Of a stretch of 64,000 bases of DNA, positions 17,358 through 25,468 are shown one piece after another (position 1 is the first letter of the stretch; each line of letters begins with the position of its first letter). The stretch spans positions 62,001 through 126,000 of the forward strand of contig CAVVVI010000001.1 in NCBI GenBank assembly GCA_963751795.1. The letters run 5' to 3'. This stretch comes from BOG-908 sp963751795 (GTDB taxonomy: Bacteria > Pseudomonadota > Alphaproteobacteria > Acetobacterales > Acetobacteraceae). Position numbers and translations under genes: made by a program. The notes beneath the pieces are model-generated. The model was not told the origin of the DNA. It saw only the letters and a list, made by a program, of their open reading frames with translations, and ran no database searches.

Positions 17358-17947
17358 TGGTGCTGGGCCTCACCGGCGGCATCGGCATGGGAAAATCCAC
17401 CGCGGCTGCCGCATTGCGCCGCGCCGGCATCCCGGTGTTCAACTCCGATGCCGCCGTGCACCGGCTGCAGGCCCCCGGCGGGCGGGCGCTGGCCGCCATC
17501 GACGCCGCCTTCCCCGGCGTGGTGCAGGGCGGCGTGCTCAACCGCGCCGCGCTGCGCGCCGCCGTGCTGGCCGATCGCGGGCGGCTGCGTACGCTGGAGG
17601 CGATCCTGCACCCGATGGTCGCCGCCGAGCAGCGCCGCTTCCTCGCCCGCGCCCGCGGTGCCGGCCGCCGCCTGGCCGCCCTCGACATTCCGCTGCTGTA
17701 TGAAACCGGGGGCGAGCGGAAAGTGGACCGCGTGATGGTGGTTTCCGCCCCGCCTGCCATCCAGCGTGCCCGCGTGCGCCGCCGCGGCCGCATGGCCGAA
17801 GCCGAGATCGCCCGCGTGATCGCGCTGCAGATGCCCGATGCCGAGAAGCGCCGGCGGGCGGACGTGGTGGTGCGCACCGGGCTCTCGCGTTTTCACGCGG
17901 TGCGCGCGATCCGGCGCTGGCTGGCTGCGACTCGGGGCAACGGCTAG
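17354..17947 (+). CDS. coaE: Dephospho-CoA kinase
   Basis: A 197-aa kinase for the last step of coenzyme A synthesis, phosphorylating the 3'-hydroxyl of dephospho-CoA. A P-loop GGIGMGKST lies near residues 8-16, with FNSDAAVH and DIPLLYE as further CoaE signatures. ATG 17354 overlaps the aroE stop; a second ATG follows directly at 17357. The aroE-coaE-dnaQ order is common in alphaproteobacteria. Confidence 0.92.
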   Translation: MMVLGLTGGIGMGKSTAAAALRRAGIPVFNSDAAVHRLQAPGGRALAAIDAAFPGVVQGGVLNRAALRAAVLADRGRLRTLEAILHPMVAAEQRRFLARARGAGRRLAALDIPLLYETGGERKVDRVMVVSAPPAIQRARVRRRGRMAEAEIARVIALQMPDAEKRRRADVVVRTGLSRFHAVRAIRRWLAATRGNG

Positions 17948-18001
17948 AGATCGGGCCTGACCACGCCGGCCGGTCAGGCAAACCATCGCGCCAGAGGCCC
18001 C

Positions 18002-18679
18002 ATGAGCCGTTCCGTCCTGTTCGATACCGAGACGACCGGCCTGGACCCCGCCACTGGCGACCGCGTCATCGAGATCGCCGCGATCGAGCTGGTGCGCGAC
18101 CTGCCGACCAGCCGCCACTTCCACCGCCTGATCGATCCCGAGCGCGACGTGCCGGAGGAGGCCACGCGCGTGCACGGCTATGCCCGCAGCCACCTGGTCG
18201 GCCAGAAGCGCTTCGCCGAGATCGTGGACGAGATGCTGGCCTTCTTCGGCGACGCGCCGCTGGTGGCGCACAACGCCGCCTTCGATTTCGGCTTCATCAA
18301 CGCCGAGCTGGCCCGCCTTTCGCTGCCGCCGCTGCACCCCGGCCGCATGATCGACACGCTGGCGCTGGCCAAGGCGCGTTTCCCCGGCATGCCGAACAGC
18401 CTCAACGCGCTGTGCAACCGCTTCAACATCGACCTTTCGGAACGCACCACCCACAACGCGCTGCTGGATTGCCGCCTGCTGGCCGACGTGTACGTGGAGC
18501 TGACCGGCGGCCGACAGCGCGGCCTGGTGCTGGCCGCCGCCAGCCAGGCCGAGCAGGCCTACACCTACGCCCGCCCCGCGCACCGCGTGCCGCGCCCGAT
18601 CGTGGTCAGCGAGGCGCAGCTGGCCAGGCATGCGGCTTTTGTCGCCCGGCTCAAAGAGCCGCTGTGGTTGCAAGGTTGA
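18002..18679 (+). CDS. dnaQ: DNA polymerase III epsilon subunit (3'-5' proofreading exonuclease)
   Basis: A 225-aa DEDDh exonuclease. ExoI is DTETTG (8-13), ExoII HNAAFDFGF and ExoIII HNALLDCRLL. The C-terminal extension after about 180 is the segment that in DnaQ binds the alpha subunit. It follows coaE by 54 bp in the same direction. The length is typical. Confidence 0.93.
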   Translation: MSRSVLFDTETTGLDPATGDRVIEIAAIELVRDLPTSRHFHRLIDPERDVPEEATRVHGYARSHLVGQKRFAEIVDEMLAFFGDAPLVAHNAAFDFGFINAELARLSLPPLHPGRMIDTLALAKARFPGMPNSLNALCNRFNIDLSERTTHNALLDCRLLADVYVELTGGRQRGLVLAAASQAEQAYTYARPAHRVPRPIVVSEAQLARHAAFVARLKEPLWLQG

Positions 18680-18994
18680 GGCACGGTGCCGGATCGGAAG
18701 CTGCATGCCCAGATCGCTGCGCTGTGCGCCGTTTGAACAAGCTCTCGTGCGCTACCGAAATCGCCCGCCGTCGCTTCCTCAACCAAACATCACGCCGCGA
18801 AGCTTTGCGACGCAGCCTACCTGATTCACGGGAGCACGATGTCGCTCACAAGCGCGTTCTCGCAGCCGGCACCGCCTCGACCACGCACCTGCACCGCCCA
18901 ACGCGCAACAGCACAACCAAAAGTTTTTTGCTTCTTTTTTGCAAAAAAGAAGTGCTTTCCTCCCTGACCCTCCCCCCGGAACTCAATATCAACC
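18680..18994. other. Intergenic region without a gene
   Basis: No credible coding frame is seen. The stretch after dnaQ contains ordinary G+C-rich sequence and, at 18918-18952, one copy of the palindromic repeat about 40 bp upstream of the amidohydrolase start. The motif CGCAACAGC just before the repeat is a variant of the CGCGACAGC found beside other copies. Confidence 0.6.
18918..18952 (+). repeat. Palindromic A/T repeat, copy 5
   Basis: Single copy in the dnaQ-amidohydrolase gap, with GCAACAGCACAAC just upstream. Confidence 0.85.
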
Positions 18995-20242
18995 ATGAAA
19001 CGCGCCCTCATCCTGGCCTGCCTGGCCACGCAGGCCCACGCCCAAACCGGCGCCGTGCACTGCGCGCATCTCCTAGATGTCCGCACCGGCCAAATGCTGT
19101 CCGACCAGACCGTGCAGTTCAAGGATGGCCGCGTGACCGCCGTGGGTGCCGCCGCACCCGGCGTGCAGGCGACCGATCTGGGCCAGCTGACCTGCCTGCC
19201 AGGCTTGATCGACGCGCATGTGCATCTGACCGTGGACCCCGACCATTCCGGCTATACGGGGCTCGGCGTGTCGGTGACGCGATCGGTGGTGATCGGCGTG
19301 CGCAACGCGCGCCGCACGCTGCAGGCCGGTTTCACCACGGTGCGCAACGTGGGGGCGGACGGGTTTGCCGACGTGGCGCTGCGCGACGGCATCAACGCCG
19401 GTGATGTGGACGGCCCGCACATGCTGGTCAGCGGCCCGCCGCTAGGCATCACCGGCGGCCATGCCGACAACGATCTGCTGCCGCCTGAGTATAACGCCGT
19501 GGCCGGCGGCGTGGCGGATGGCCCTTGGCCGGCGCGCCACAAGGTGCGCGAGAACGTCAAATACGGTGCCGACCTGATCAAGATCATGGCCTCGGGCGGC
19601 GTGCTGTCCAAGGGCGACGAGCCCGGCGCCGAGCAGTATTCGCTCGAGGAAATGCAGGCGATCGTCACCGAGGCGCACAAATTGGGCCGCAAGGTGGCTG
19701 CCCACGCGCATGGCGCCCAGGCGATCAAGGATGCGATCGTCGCCGGCGTGGACAGTATCGAGCATGCCAGCCTGATCGACGAGGACGGCATCCGCCTGGC
19801 CAGGCAGCACGGCACCTATCTGGTGATGGATATCTATGACGACGACTACATCCTGGCCACCGGTTCGGCCGGCGGCGGCATGCTGGCGGAGAGCATCGCC
19901 AAGGAGCGCAAGCTGGGCCGCACGCAGCGCGAGAATTTCCGCCGCGCTCACGCCGAGGGTGCGCTGATGGCCTTCGGCACCGATGCCGGCGTCTATCCGC
20001 ATGGCGACAACGCCAGGCAGTTCACCAAGATGGTGCAGTGGGGCATGACGCCGATCGAGGCGATCCGGGCGGCCACGATCGAGGCCGCCAAGCTGCTGGG
20101 CTGGCCGGACCGCGTGGGCAGCCTGGAGCCCGGGCACGATGCCGATCTGATCGCCGTGGAGGGCGATCCCACCCAGAACGTGAGCGTGCTGGAGCACGTC
20201 AAATTCGTCATGCAGGGTGGCGCGATCAAAAAGCCGTTGTAA
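18995..20242 (+). CDS. Exported metal-dependent amidohydrolase (imidazolonepropionase/prolidase-like)
   Basis: A 415-aa amidohydrolase with a signal peptide (ALILACLATQAHA-Q), so probably periplasmic. Metal ligands are H75 and H77 in LIDAHVHLT, a probable carbamylated lysine in LIKIMASGG, the His residues of VAAHAHG and SIEHASL, and the Asp of FGTDAGVYPHG. Family members hydrolyse Xaa-Pro or other N-acyl amino acids; the substrate here is not predictable. Palindromic repeats flank the gene on both sides. Confidence 0.85.
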   Translation: MKRALILACLATQAHAQTGAVHCAHLLDVRTGQMLSDQTVQFKDGRVTAVGAAAPGVQATDLGQLTCLPGLIDAHVHLTVDPDHSGYTGLGVSVTRSVVIGVRNARRTLQAGFTTVRNVGADGFADVALRDGINAGDVDGPHMLVSGPPLGITGGHADNDLLPPEYNAVAGGVADGPWPARHKVRENVKYGADLIKIMASGGVLSKGDEPGAEQYSLEEMQAIVTEAHKLGRKVAAHAHGAQAIKDAIVAGVDSIEHASLIDEDGIRLARQHGTYLVMDIYDDDYILATGSAGGGMLAESIAKERKLGRTQRENFRRAHAEGALMAFGTDAGVYPHGDNARQFTKMVQWGMTPIEAIRAATIEAAKLLGWPDRVGSLEPGHDADLIAVEGDPTQNVSVLEHVKFVMQGGAIKKPL

Positions 20243-20287
20243 AACGGCAAAGATCAAAGCGTCAGAACGAAGCCGCGACAGCGCAAG

Positions 20288-20325
20288 CAAAAGTCTTTTG
20301 CTTCTTTTCTTCAGAAAAGAAGGCC
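20288..20325 (+). repeat. Palindromic A/T repeat, copy 6
   Basis: Variant with CTTCTTTTCTTC/GAAAAGAAG, preceded by CGCGACAGCGCAAG, about 20 bp before the ndh ATG. The compensating changes keep the hairpin paired. Confidence 0.85.
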
Positions 20326-20343
20326 TGCCCATGGAGCCGAGAA

Positions 20344-21645
20344 ATGCACGAGATCGTCGTAGTAGGTGGCGGCGCCGCCGGGCTGGAGCTGGTCACCAAG
20401 CTCGGCGACACGCTAGGCCGGCGTGGCAAGGCGCGCGTGACGCTGATCGAAAAGTCGCGCACCCATATCTGGAAGCCGCTGCTGCACTCCATCGCTGCCG
20501 GCGGCATGCGCCGCTCCCAACACGAGCTGAACTACCTCCACCAGGCGCGCTGGCACCATTTCACCTGCCGCCTGGGCGCACTGACCGGCATCGACCGCGC
20601 GCGCCGCGAAGTGCAGGTGGCCCCTACCCACGATGACGAAGGCCGCGAGGTGACGCCGGCGCACAGCATTCCGTACGACACGCTGGTGATCGCCGTGGGC
20701 TCGGTGACCAACGATTTCGGCACGCCGGGGGCCAAGGAACACGCCGTGCCGCTGGAGACGCCGGAGCAGGCGACCCGTTTCAACAAGCGCGTGGTCAACG
20801 CCTGCCTGCGCGCCAACGCGCAAAGCGAGCCGGTGCGGCCCGGCCAGCTGCACATCGCCATCATCGGCGCCGGCGCCACCGGCACGGAGCTCGCCGCCGA
20901 ACTGCACCGGACCATGCGCGAAGTGATGGCCTACGGCATGACCCGGCTCGACCCGGAGCGCGACCTCAAGATCATCCTGATCGAAGCCGCGCCGCGCATC
21001 CTGCCCGCACTGCCGGAGCGCATGTCGGTCGCCACGGCCAAGCTGCTGAGCGACCTCAAGATCGAGGTGCGCACCAACGCCAAGGTGGGCGAGGTGCGGG
21101 CCGACGGCGTGGTGCTGGTGGACGGCACGGTGATTCCCAGCGAGCTGGTGGTGTGGTCGGCCGGCGTGAAAGGCCCCGATTTCCTGCGCGAGCTGGGGCT
21201 GGAAGTGAACCGGTCCAACCAGATCGTGGTGGGCCCCACGCTGCAATCAGCCGACGACGCCAACATCTTCGCCATCGGCGACTGCGCCGCCTGCCCGCGC
21301 GAGGGCTTCCCCAACGGCGTGCCGCCCCGCGCTCAGGCCGCCCACCAGATGGCCGCCCACATGGTCGGCCAGATCAACCGGCGGCTGGAGGGCAAGCCGA
21401 TGCAGCCCTTCGTCTATCGCGATTTCGGCTCGCTGGTCTCGCTCGGCCGCTACAGCACCGTCGGCAATCTGATGGGCTCGGCCCTGCCGCGCAGCCTGTT
21501 CATCGAAGGCTATTTGGCGCGCATGATGTATCGCTCGCTGTATGCCATGCACCAGGCGGCGCTGCACGGCAGCGGGACGGTGCTCTGGCGCATGATGGGC
21601 AGCGTTATGGCGCGCCAGCGCGAGCCTGAGGTTAAGCTGCACTGA
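20344..21645 (+). CDS. ndh: Type II NADH dehydrogenase
   Basis: A 433-aa membrane-peripheral flavoenzyme that passes electrons from NADH to quinone without pumping protons. The FAD motif GGGAAGLE is at the N-terminus and the NADH motif GAGATGTELAAEL near 170-182. AIGDCAACP precedes a quinone-side amphipathic C-terminal region (LARMMYRSLYAMHQ). ATG 20344 begins just after a palindromic repeat. The longer upstream frame reads through the amidohydrolase gene and the repeat and is rejected. Confidence 0.9.
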   Translation: MHEIVVVGGGAAGLELVTKLGDTLGRRGKARVTLIEKSRTHIWKPLLHSIAAGGMRRSQHELNYLHQARWHHFTCRLGALTGIDRARREVQVAPTHDDEGREVTPAHSIPYDTLVIAVGSVTNDFGTPGAKEHAVPLETPEQATRFNKRVVNACLRANAQSEPVRPGQLHIAIIGAGATGTELAAELHRTMREVMAYGMTRLDPERDLKIILIEAAPRILPALPERMSVATAKLLSDLKIEVRTNAKVGEVRADGVVLVDGTVIPSELVVWSAGVKGPDFLRELGLEVNRSNQIVVGPTLQSADDANIFAIGDCAACPREGFPNGVPPRAQAAHQMAAHMVGQINRRLEGKPMQPFVYRDFGSLVSLGRYSTVGNLMGSALPRSLFIEGYLARMMYRSLYAMHQAALHGSGTVLWRMMGSVMARQREPEVKLH

Positions 21646-21672
21646 CGGGCGGATGCCTGGGCGAGGAAGGCA

Positions 21673-21711
21673 AGGCCTTCTTTTCTGAAGAAAAGAAGCA
21701 AAAGACTTTTT
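21673..21711 (-). repeat. Palindromic A/T repeat, copy 7
   Basis: Inverted variant after the ndh stop, carrying the same TTTTCT/AGAAAA substitution as copy 6 at the other end of that gene. GTGACAGCC flanks it on the reverse strand. Confidence 0.85.
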
Positions 21712-21735
21712 GGAGGGCTGTCACGGCCAGGGCGA

Positions 21736-22212
21736 CTAGCGCGCGCGGAGGATTGCTCTTCTTGCGGCAATCGTGTCGGCCAGGCGGCGTCCCATTGCCG
21801 GGTCGCGCCATAGCAGCAGCACGCCGGCCAGCAGCCCGCCATGCAGCAGCAGCGCGCCCAGGCGCAGATGCGCCATGTCCCAGATCAGCATCGGGCCGGC
21901 AGCCATGGCGGAAGCGGCGGCGGCATAGGCGGCCAGCCGCCACGCCGGCGCCGGCGCTTCCAGCCGCCACGCCGTTGCCGCCAGCAGGCCGGCGGCGAAC
22001 AGCAGCTTCAGCCCGGCCATCGCGCGCAGCAGCCGCGTCAGCTCCGGCCCGGCCGCCTGCACCGCCAGCCCAGCCTCGGCCGGCGACGTGGCGACCGCGG
22101 CCACGACCACGCCGCCCACCACCGCACCGGCCAGCACCGCCAGGCGTATCAGCCGGCCCCGCTTCGGCCGTGTCGCGACGCGAATAGGCGGCATATAAGT
22201 ACTGTCGGGCAT
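21736..22212 (-). CDS. Small integral membrane protein of unknown function
   Basis: A 158-aa protein with a basic N-terminus (TRPKRGRLIR) and about four Ala/Leu-rich membrane segments. No catalytic motif is visible. The start at 22212 gives MPDSTYMPP. It is divergent from the GbsR-type regulator, with 109 bp between starts, so the regulator could control it. That is inference from position only. Confidence 0.6.
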   Translation of the reverse strand: MPDSTYMPPIRVATRPKRGRLIRLAVLAGAVVGGVVVAAVATSPAEAGLAVQAAGPELTRLLRAMAGLKLLFAAGLLAATAWRLEAPAPAWRLAAYAAAASAMAAGPMLIWDMAHLRLGALLLHGGLLAGVLLLWRDPAMGRRLADTIAARRAILRAR

Positions 22213-22286
22213 GGCGCTGTCCCTCGTGTCTGGTGTGCAAAATGGACAGAGTGACAGGAAATCCAAGCGCCGCATCGAAGCAGCGC

Positions 22287-22315
22287 TTGACACGCATGCG
22301 CTGCCACCCTTTATT
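22287..22315 (+). promoter_or_regulatory. Sigma-70-type promoter of the GbsR-type regulator gene
   Basis: A perfect -35 box TTGACA (22287-22292), a 17-bp spacer and a -10-like TTTATT (22310-22315). The expected transcription start, six to eight bases beyond the -10, coincides with the ATG at 22322, so the mRNA would have little or no leader. No Shine-Dalgarno sequence is visible before that ATG. Confidence 0.6.
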
Positions 22316-22321
22316 TCTGTA

Positions 22322-22909
22322 ATGACGGAAATATCGGAACCAAGCAGCCGGTCCAAGCTGCCACCCACCGTCGAGCAGTTCGTGCTGCGCTGGGGCGATA
22401 TGGGTGGGCAGTGGGGCGTCAACCGTTCGGTCGCGCAGATCCACGCGCTGCTGTTCCTCTCCGAATACCCGCTGACGGCCGAAGCCATCGCCGGATCGCT
22501 GGGAATCGCGCGGTCCAACGTCTCCAACAGCCTCAAGGAATTGCAGGGCTGGAAGCTGATCCGCCGCGTGCCCATTGCCGGTGACCGGCGAGACCATTTT
22601 GAGGCCGAGACGGATCTGTGGCAGATGGCCACCCGCATCGCGCAAGGCCGCAAGCAGCGCGAGATCGATCCCGCCGTCGCCGCCCTGCGCGACGTGATGG
22701 CCACCGCCAAACAGGACGCCGCCGTCAGCCGCGCCGTGCAGGGGCGCCTGCAGGCCATGCACGAATTCATCGGCACCATGGATGGCTGGTACGGTCAGAT
22801 GCTGGACGTGCCGCCAGCCACGCTGATGCGCCTGGTCAAGCTCGGCAGCCGCGTGGTGACGCTGCTGCGCTTCCTCGGCGGCAAGGGCGGCGCAGCGGAT
22901 GACGGCTGA
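22322..22909 (+). CDS. GbsR/MarR-family transcriptional regulator
   Basis: A 195-aa protein with a MarR-like winged helix in its first half. VEQFVLRWGDMGGQWGVNRSVAQIHALLFLS is followed by the recognition-helix region LGIARSNVSNSLKELQGW, then a helical C-terminal part, as in GbsR proteins that sense choline or other small ligands. ATG 22322 is preferred; an upstream ATG at 22211 would extend into a divergent promoter region. The gene downstream (22975) follows in the same direction by 65 bp. Confidence 0.85.
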   Translation: MTEISEPSSRSKLPPTVEQFVLRWGDMGGQWGVNRSVAQIHALLFLSEYPLTAEAIAGSLGIARSNVSNSLKELQGWKLIRRVPIAGDRRDHFEAETDLWQMATRIAQGRKQREIDPAVAALRDVMATAKQDAAVSRAVQGRLQAMHEFIGTMDGWYGQMLDVPPATLMRLVKLGSRVVTLLRFLGGKGGAADDG

Positions 22910-22974
22910 CGTCTGTTTGCTCCAAAGCTTCCGTGTCTACAGAAATAACGATCACAACCGAAGGAAGAGAGCCC

Positions 22975-23973
22975 ATGGCGACCGCCCTGCTATCTCCGCG
23001 CCGTGCCGACCGCGGCCGCATCGCCGCCGCCTTCCTGCTCGCTCTGGCGATCGCGCTGAGCGCCTACGTCCTGATCGACGCCACACGCGCGCACCGTATG
23101 GCGTTCGCCAGCCTGTGGTTCCTCGCCGTGCTGCCCGGCTTCCTCTCCGCCTTCATCTGCTATGTCGGCGATCCGGCCCGAAGCCGGCCGGCCACGTTCT
23201 ACTGGGCCGTGCCCGTGCTGCTGACCGGCCTAGTCGTCGTCGGCTCGGCCGCCCTGCTGCATGAGGGCCTGATCTGCCTGATCATGCTCGCTCCTGTCTG
23301 GATCGTGTCCGGCTGGATCGGCGCCTTTGCCCTGCGCGTCGCGCGCCGCCGCGCCACCGATGGCGCCGGCCTGCACTGCTCGGTGCTGCTGCTCGCCGTC
23401 ACGGCCGGAATCATCGAAAACCAGGTGCCGTTTCCGCACGAGCCGGTGGATCTGACCCGCAGCGTTCTCATCCACGCAGCACCCGAAGATATCTGGCCCT
23501 TCACGCTGGCCACCGCCCACATCGCACCGGGCGAGGGGCGCTGGACCGTCGCGCAAAACATCGTCCGCATCCCGCGCCCGAGTGCCACGCGCCTGGCGGG
23601 CACCGGCATCGGCGCGGTCCGCACCGCCTATTGGGGCGACACCATCCATTTCGACGAAATCATCACCGACTGGCAGCCCAGCCGCCGCCTCGCCTGGCGC
23701 TTCTCGTTCACCAACAGCTCGGTGCAGGACTCGATCGACCAGCATCTCTCACCCGACGGCCAGTTCCTGCACGTCGAGAGCGGCGCCTACACGCTGCAAC
23801 GCCTCGGCCCGGCCTTGACGCGGCTGACCCTGCAGACGCGCTACATCGCCAAAACCCACGTGAATGCCTACGCCAAACTGTGGGGCGAACTGCTTCTGGG
23901 TGATGTGGAGGATGATATCCTGGCGATCATTTGCCAGCGAGCGGAGGCCGCTTCGACGGCACGGCCGGATTAG
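22975..23973 (+). CDS. Membrane protein with C-terminal SRPBCC-like domain
   Basis: A 332-aa protein whose N-terminal 150 residues hold four or five membrane segments. The C-terminal half (SVLIHAAPEDIWPFTLATAHI ... LTRLTLQTRYIAKTHVNAY) has the layout of an SRPBCC/START-like ligand-binding fold. ATG 22975 has a good AAGGAAGAG site; the upstream ATG 22933 does not. It lies downstream of the GbsR-type regulator, probably in one transcript. Its ligand and function are unknown. Confidence 0.75.
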   Translation: MATALLSPRRADRGRIAAAFLLALAIALSAYVLIDATRAHRMAFASLWFLAVLPGFLSAFICYVGDPARSRPATFYWAVPVLLTGLVVVGSAALLHEGLICLIMLAPVWIVSGWIGAFALRVARRRATDGAGLHCSVLLLAVTAGIIENQVPFPHEPVDLTRSVLIHAAPEDIWPFTLATAHIAPGEGRWTVAQNIVRIPRPSATRLAGTGIGAVRTAYWGDTIHFDEIITDWQPSRRLAWRFSFTNSSVQDSIDQHLSPDGQFLHVESGAYTLQRLGPALTRLTLQTRYIAKTHVNAYAKLWGELLLGDVEDDILAIICQRAEAASTARPD

Positions 23974-23980
23974 ACAAGCA

Positions 23981-24015
23981 GTCCTTTTTTGAAAAAAACG
24001 GATCAAAAAACTTTT
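23981..24015 (-). repeat. Palindromic A/T repeat, copy 8 (degenerate)
   Basis: Starts 8 bp after the stop of the SRPBCC membrane protein. The hairpin arm is damaged (GTCC against GGATC). It forms an inverted pair with copy 9. Confidence 0.75.
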
Positions 24016-24090
24016 GCTTTCCCGCCTGCATCAAAGCCGTGACTCCTCGTTCATCACCCGACTTGCAGAACTACGGCGCGACAGCGCATC

Positions 24091-24130
24091 CAAAAGTTTT
24101 TTGCTTCTTTTTTTCAAAAAAGAAGGCCTT
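24091..24130 (+). repeat. Palindromic A/T repeat, copy 9
   Basis: Full copy preceded by GGCGCGACAGCGCATC. It ends 9 bp from the rodA stop codon. Confidence 0.85.
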
Positions 24131-24138
24131 GCCTCCCC

Positions 24139-25292
24139 CTAATCCAAAGCATCCCGCCGGTCGGCAAACACCACATCCCGATGCACGTGCACGCTCATCA
24201 GCAGCCCCATCGCAAACATCACCGTCAGCATCGCCGAGCCGCCATGGCTGACCAGCGGCAGCGGCACGCCGCCTACCGGAATGGCACCCACCACCATCGC
24301 CACGTTGACGAACACGTACATGAACATGTTCACCGAAATGCCCAGCGCCAGCAGGCGCCCGTATTGATGCCGGCACCGCAGGGCCACCAGCATGCCGCCC
24401 AGAATGATCGTGAGCAGCAGCGCCAGCAGCGCCAGCGCGCCGATCAGCCCCCATTCCTCCGCCACGATCGAGAAGATGAAGTCCGTCTGCTTTTCCGGCA
24501 GGAAATTCAGGTGCGCCTGGGTGCCCTGCATGAACCCCTTGCCCCACAACCCGCCCGATCCCAGCGCGATCTTCGACTGAATGATGTTGTAGCCGGCGCC
24601 CAGCGGATCGCTTTCGGGATGCAGGAAGGTGGTGATGCGCGCGCGCTGGTAGTCGTGCAGATGGCGGTAGGCAAATTCCGCCAGGAACGGCAACGGTGCG
24701 GCCAGTATCGCCATCTGCCACAGCCGCATGCCGGCCCCTACGAAGATAGAACACCCCACCACGCCGGTGATGAACGCGGTGCCCAGATTCGGCTCCTTCA
24801 GGATCAGCACCACCGGTAGCAGCACCGCGGCGGCTGGCACGATCAGGAAGAGCGGGTTGCCCACCCGCGCCCAGCTCGCGCGATTGAACCAGGAAGCCAG
24901 CGCCATCGCGAGCGCCACCTTCATGATTTCGCTCGGCTGCAGCTGCACCGGCCCGATATCCAGCCATCGCTCGGCGCCCTTGCCGACATGGCCCATGCGC
25001 AGCACGAGTGCCAGCAACAGCAGCGCCAGCCCGTATAGCGGCCAGGAAAAGCGCGCGATGAACCGGATGTCGATCATCGCCAGCGACAGCATCATCACCA
25101 GGCTCAAACCGAAGCGCAGGCCGTGGCGCCAGGCGTACAGGTTCCGGGCCGCCGCCGGCCGAGGTACAGCGCCACGTAGCCGCAGCCGGCGAGGGCGCAA
25201 AGCAGCAGCACGAAAGCCCAGTTGACGCGCCAGAGCTTGGTAATGAGGCCGAAATCGGGCTCGGCGCGGAGGAGGCGGCGTTCTGAGATCAT
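24139..25292 (-). pseudogene. rodA: Rod-shape SEDS glycosyltransferase RodA, two frame lesions near the N-terminus
   Basis: RodA polymerises lipid II glycan for rod-shaped growth, working with PBP2. ATG 25292 gives an N-terminus with RVNWAFVLLLCALAGCGYVALY. The frame then breaks and resumes at YAWRHGLRF, continuing intact to the end with QPSEIMK, KEPNLGTA and VGGVPLPLVSHGGS. Removing one base near 25163 restores YSAGGGPEP, the family motif, and removing one near 25138 joins PEP to YAWRHG. The length of 3n+2 fits two extra bases. A sequence error is suspected. No mrdA, mreB or mreC is adjacent. Confidence 0.85.
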
Positions 25293-25305
25293 GAGGAGGG
25301 GAAGG

Positions 25306-25345
25306 AAGGCCTTCTTTTTTGAAAAAAAGAAGCAAAAAACTTTTG
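25306..25345 (-). repeat. Palindromic A/T repeat, copy 10
   Basis: Full copy 14 bp upstream of the rodA ATG, in inverted pair with copy 11 around a 75-bp spacer. Confidence 0.85.
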
Positions 25346-25420
25346 CTCCTTGCGCCTGGGGCGATACCCGCTGAAAGCCGGAAAAACGCGCCTGCCAGCA
25401 CTAGGGCGCGACAGCACAGG

Positions 25421-25460
25421 CAAAAGTTTTTTGCTTCTTTTTTTCAAAAAAGAAGCGCTT
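25421..25460 (+). repeat. Palindromic A/T repeat, copy 11
   Basis: Full copy preceded by GGGCGCGACAGCACAGG. It ends 9 bp from the stop of the MDR dehydrogenase. Confidence 0.85.
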
Positions 25461-25468
25461 GCCTCACC

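Noticed and set aside
15374..17947. 857-codon plus-strand frame read as one protein
   Set aside because: It joins shadow sequence of the FAD gene, the first codons of aroE before the frameshift, more shadow sequence and then coaE. Only the coaE part and the aroE start are real.
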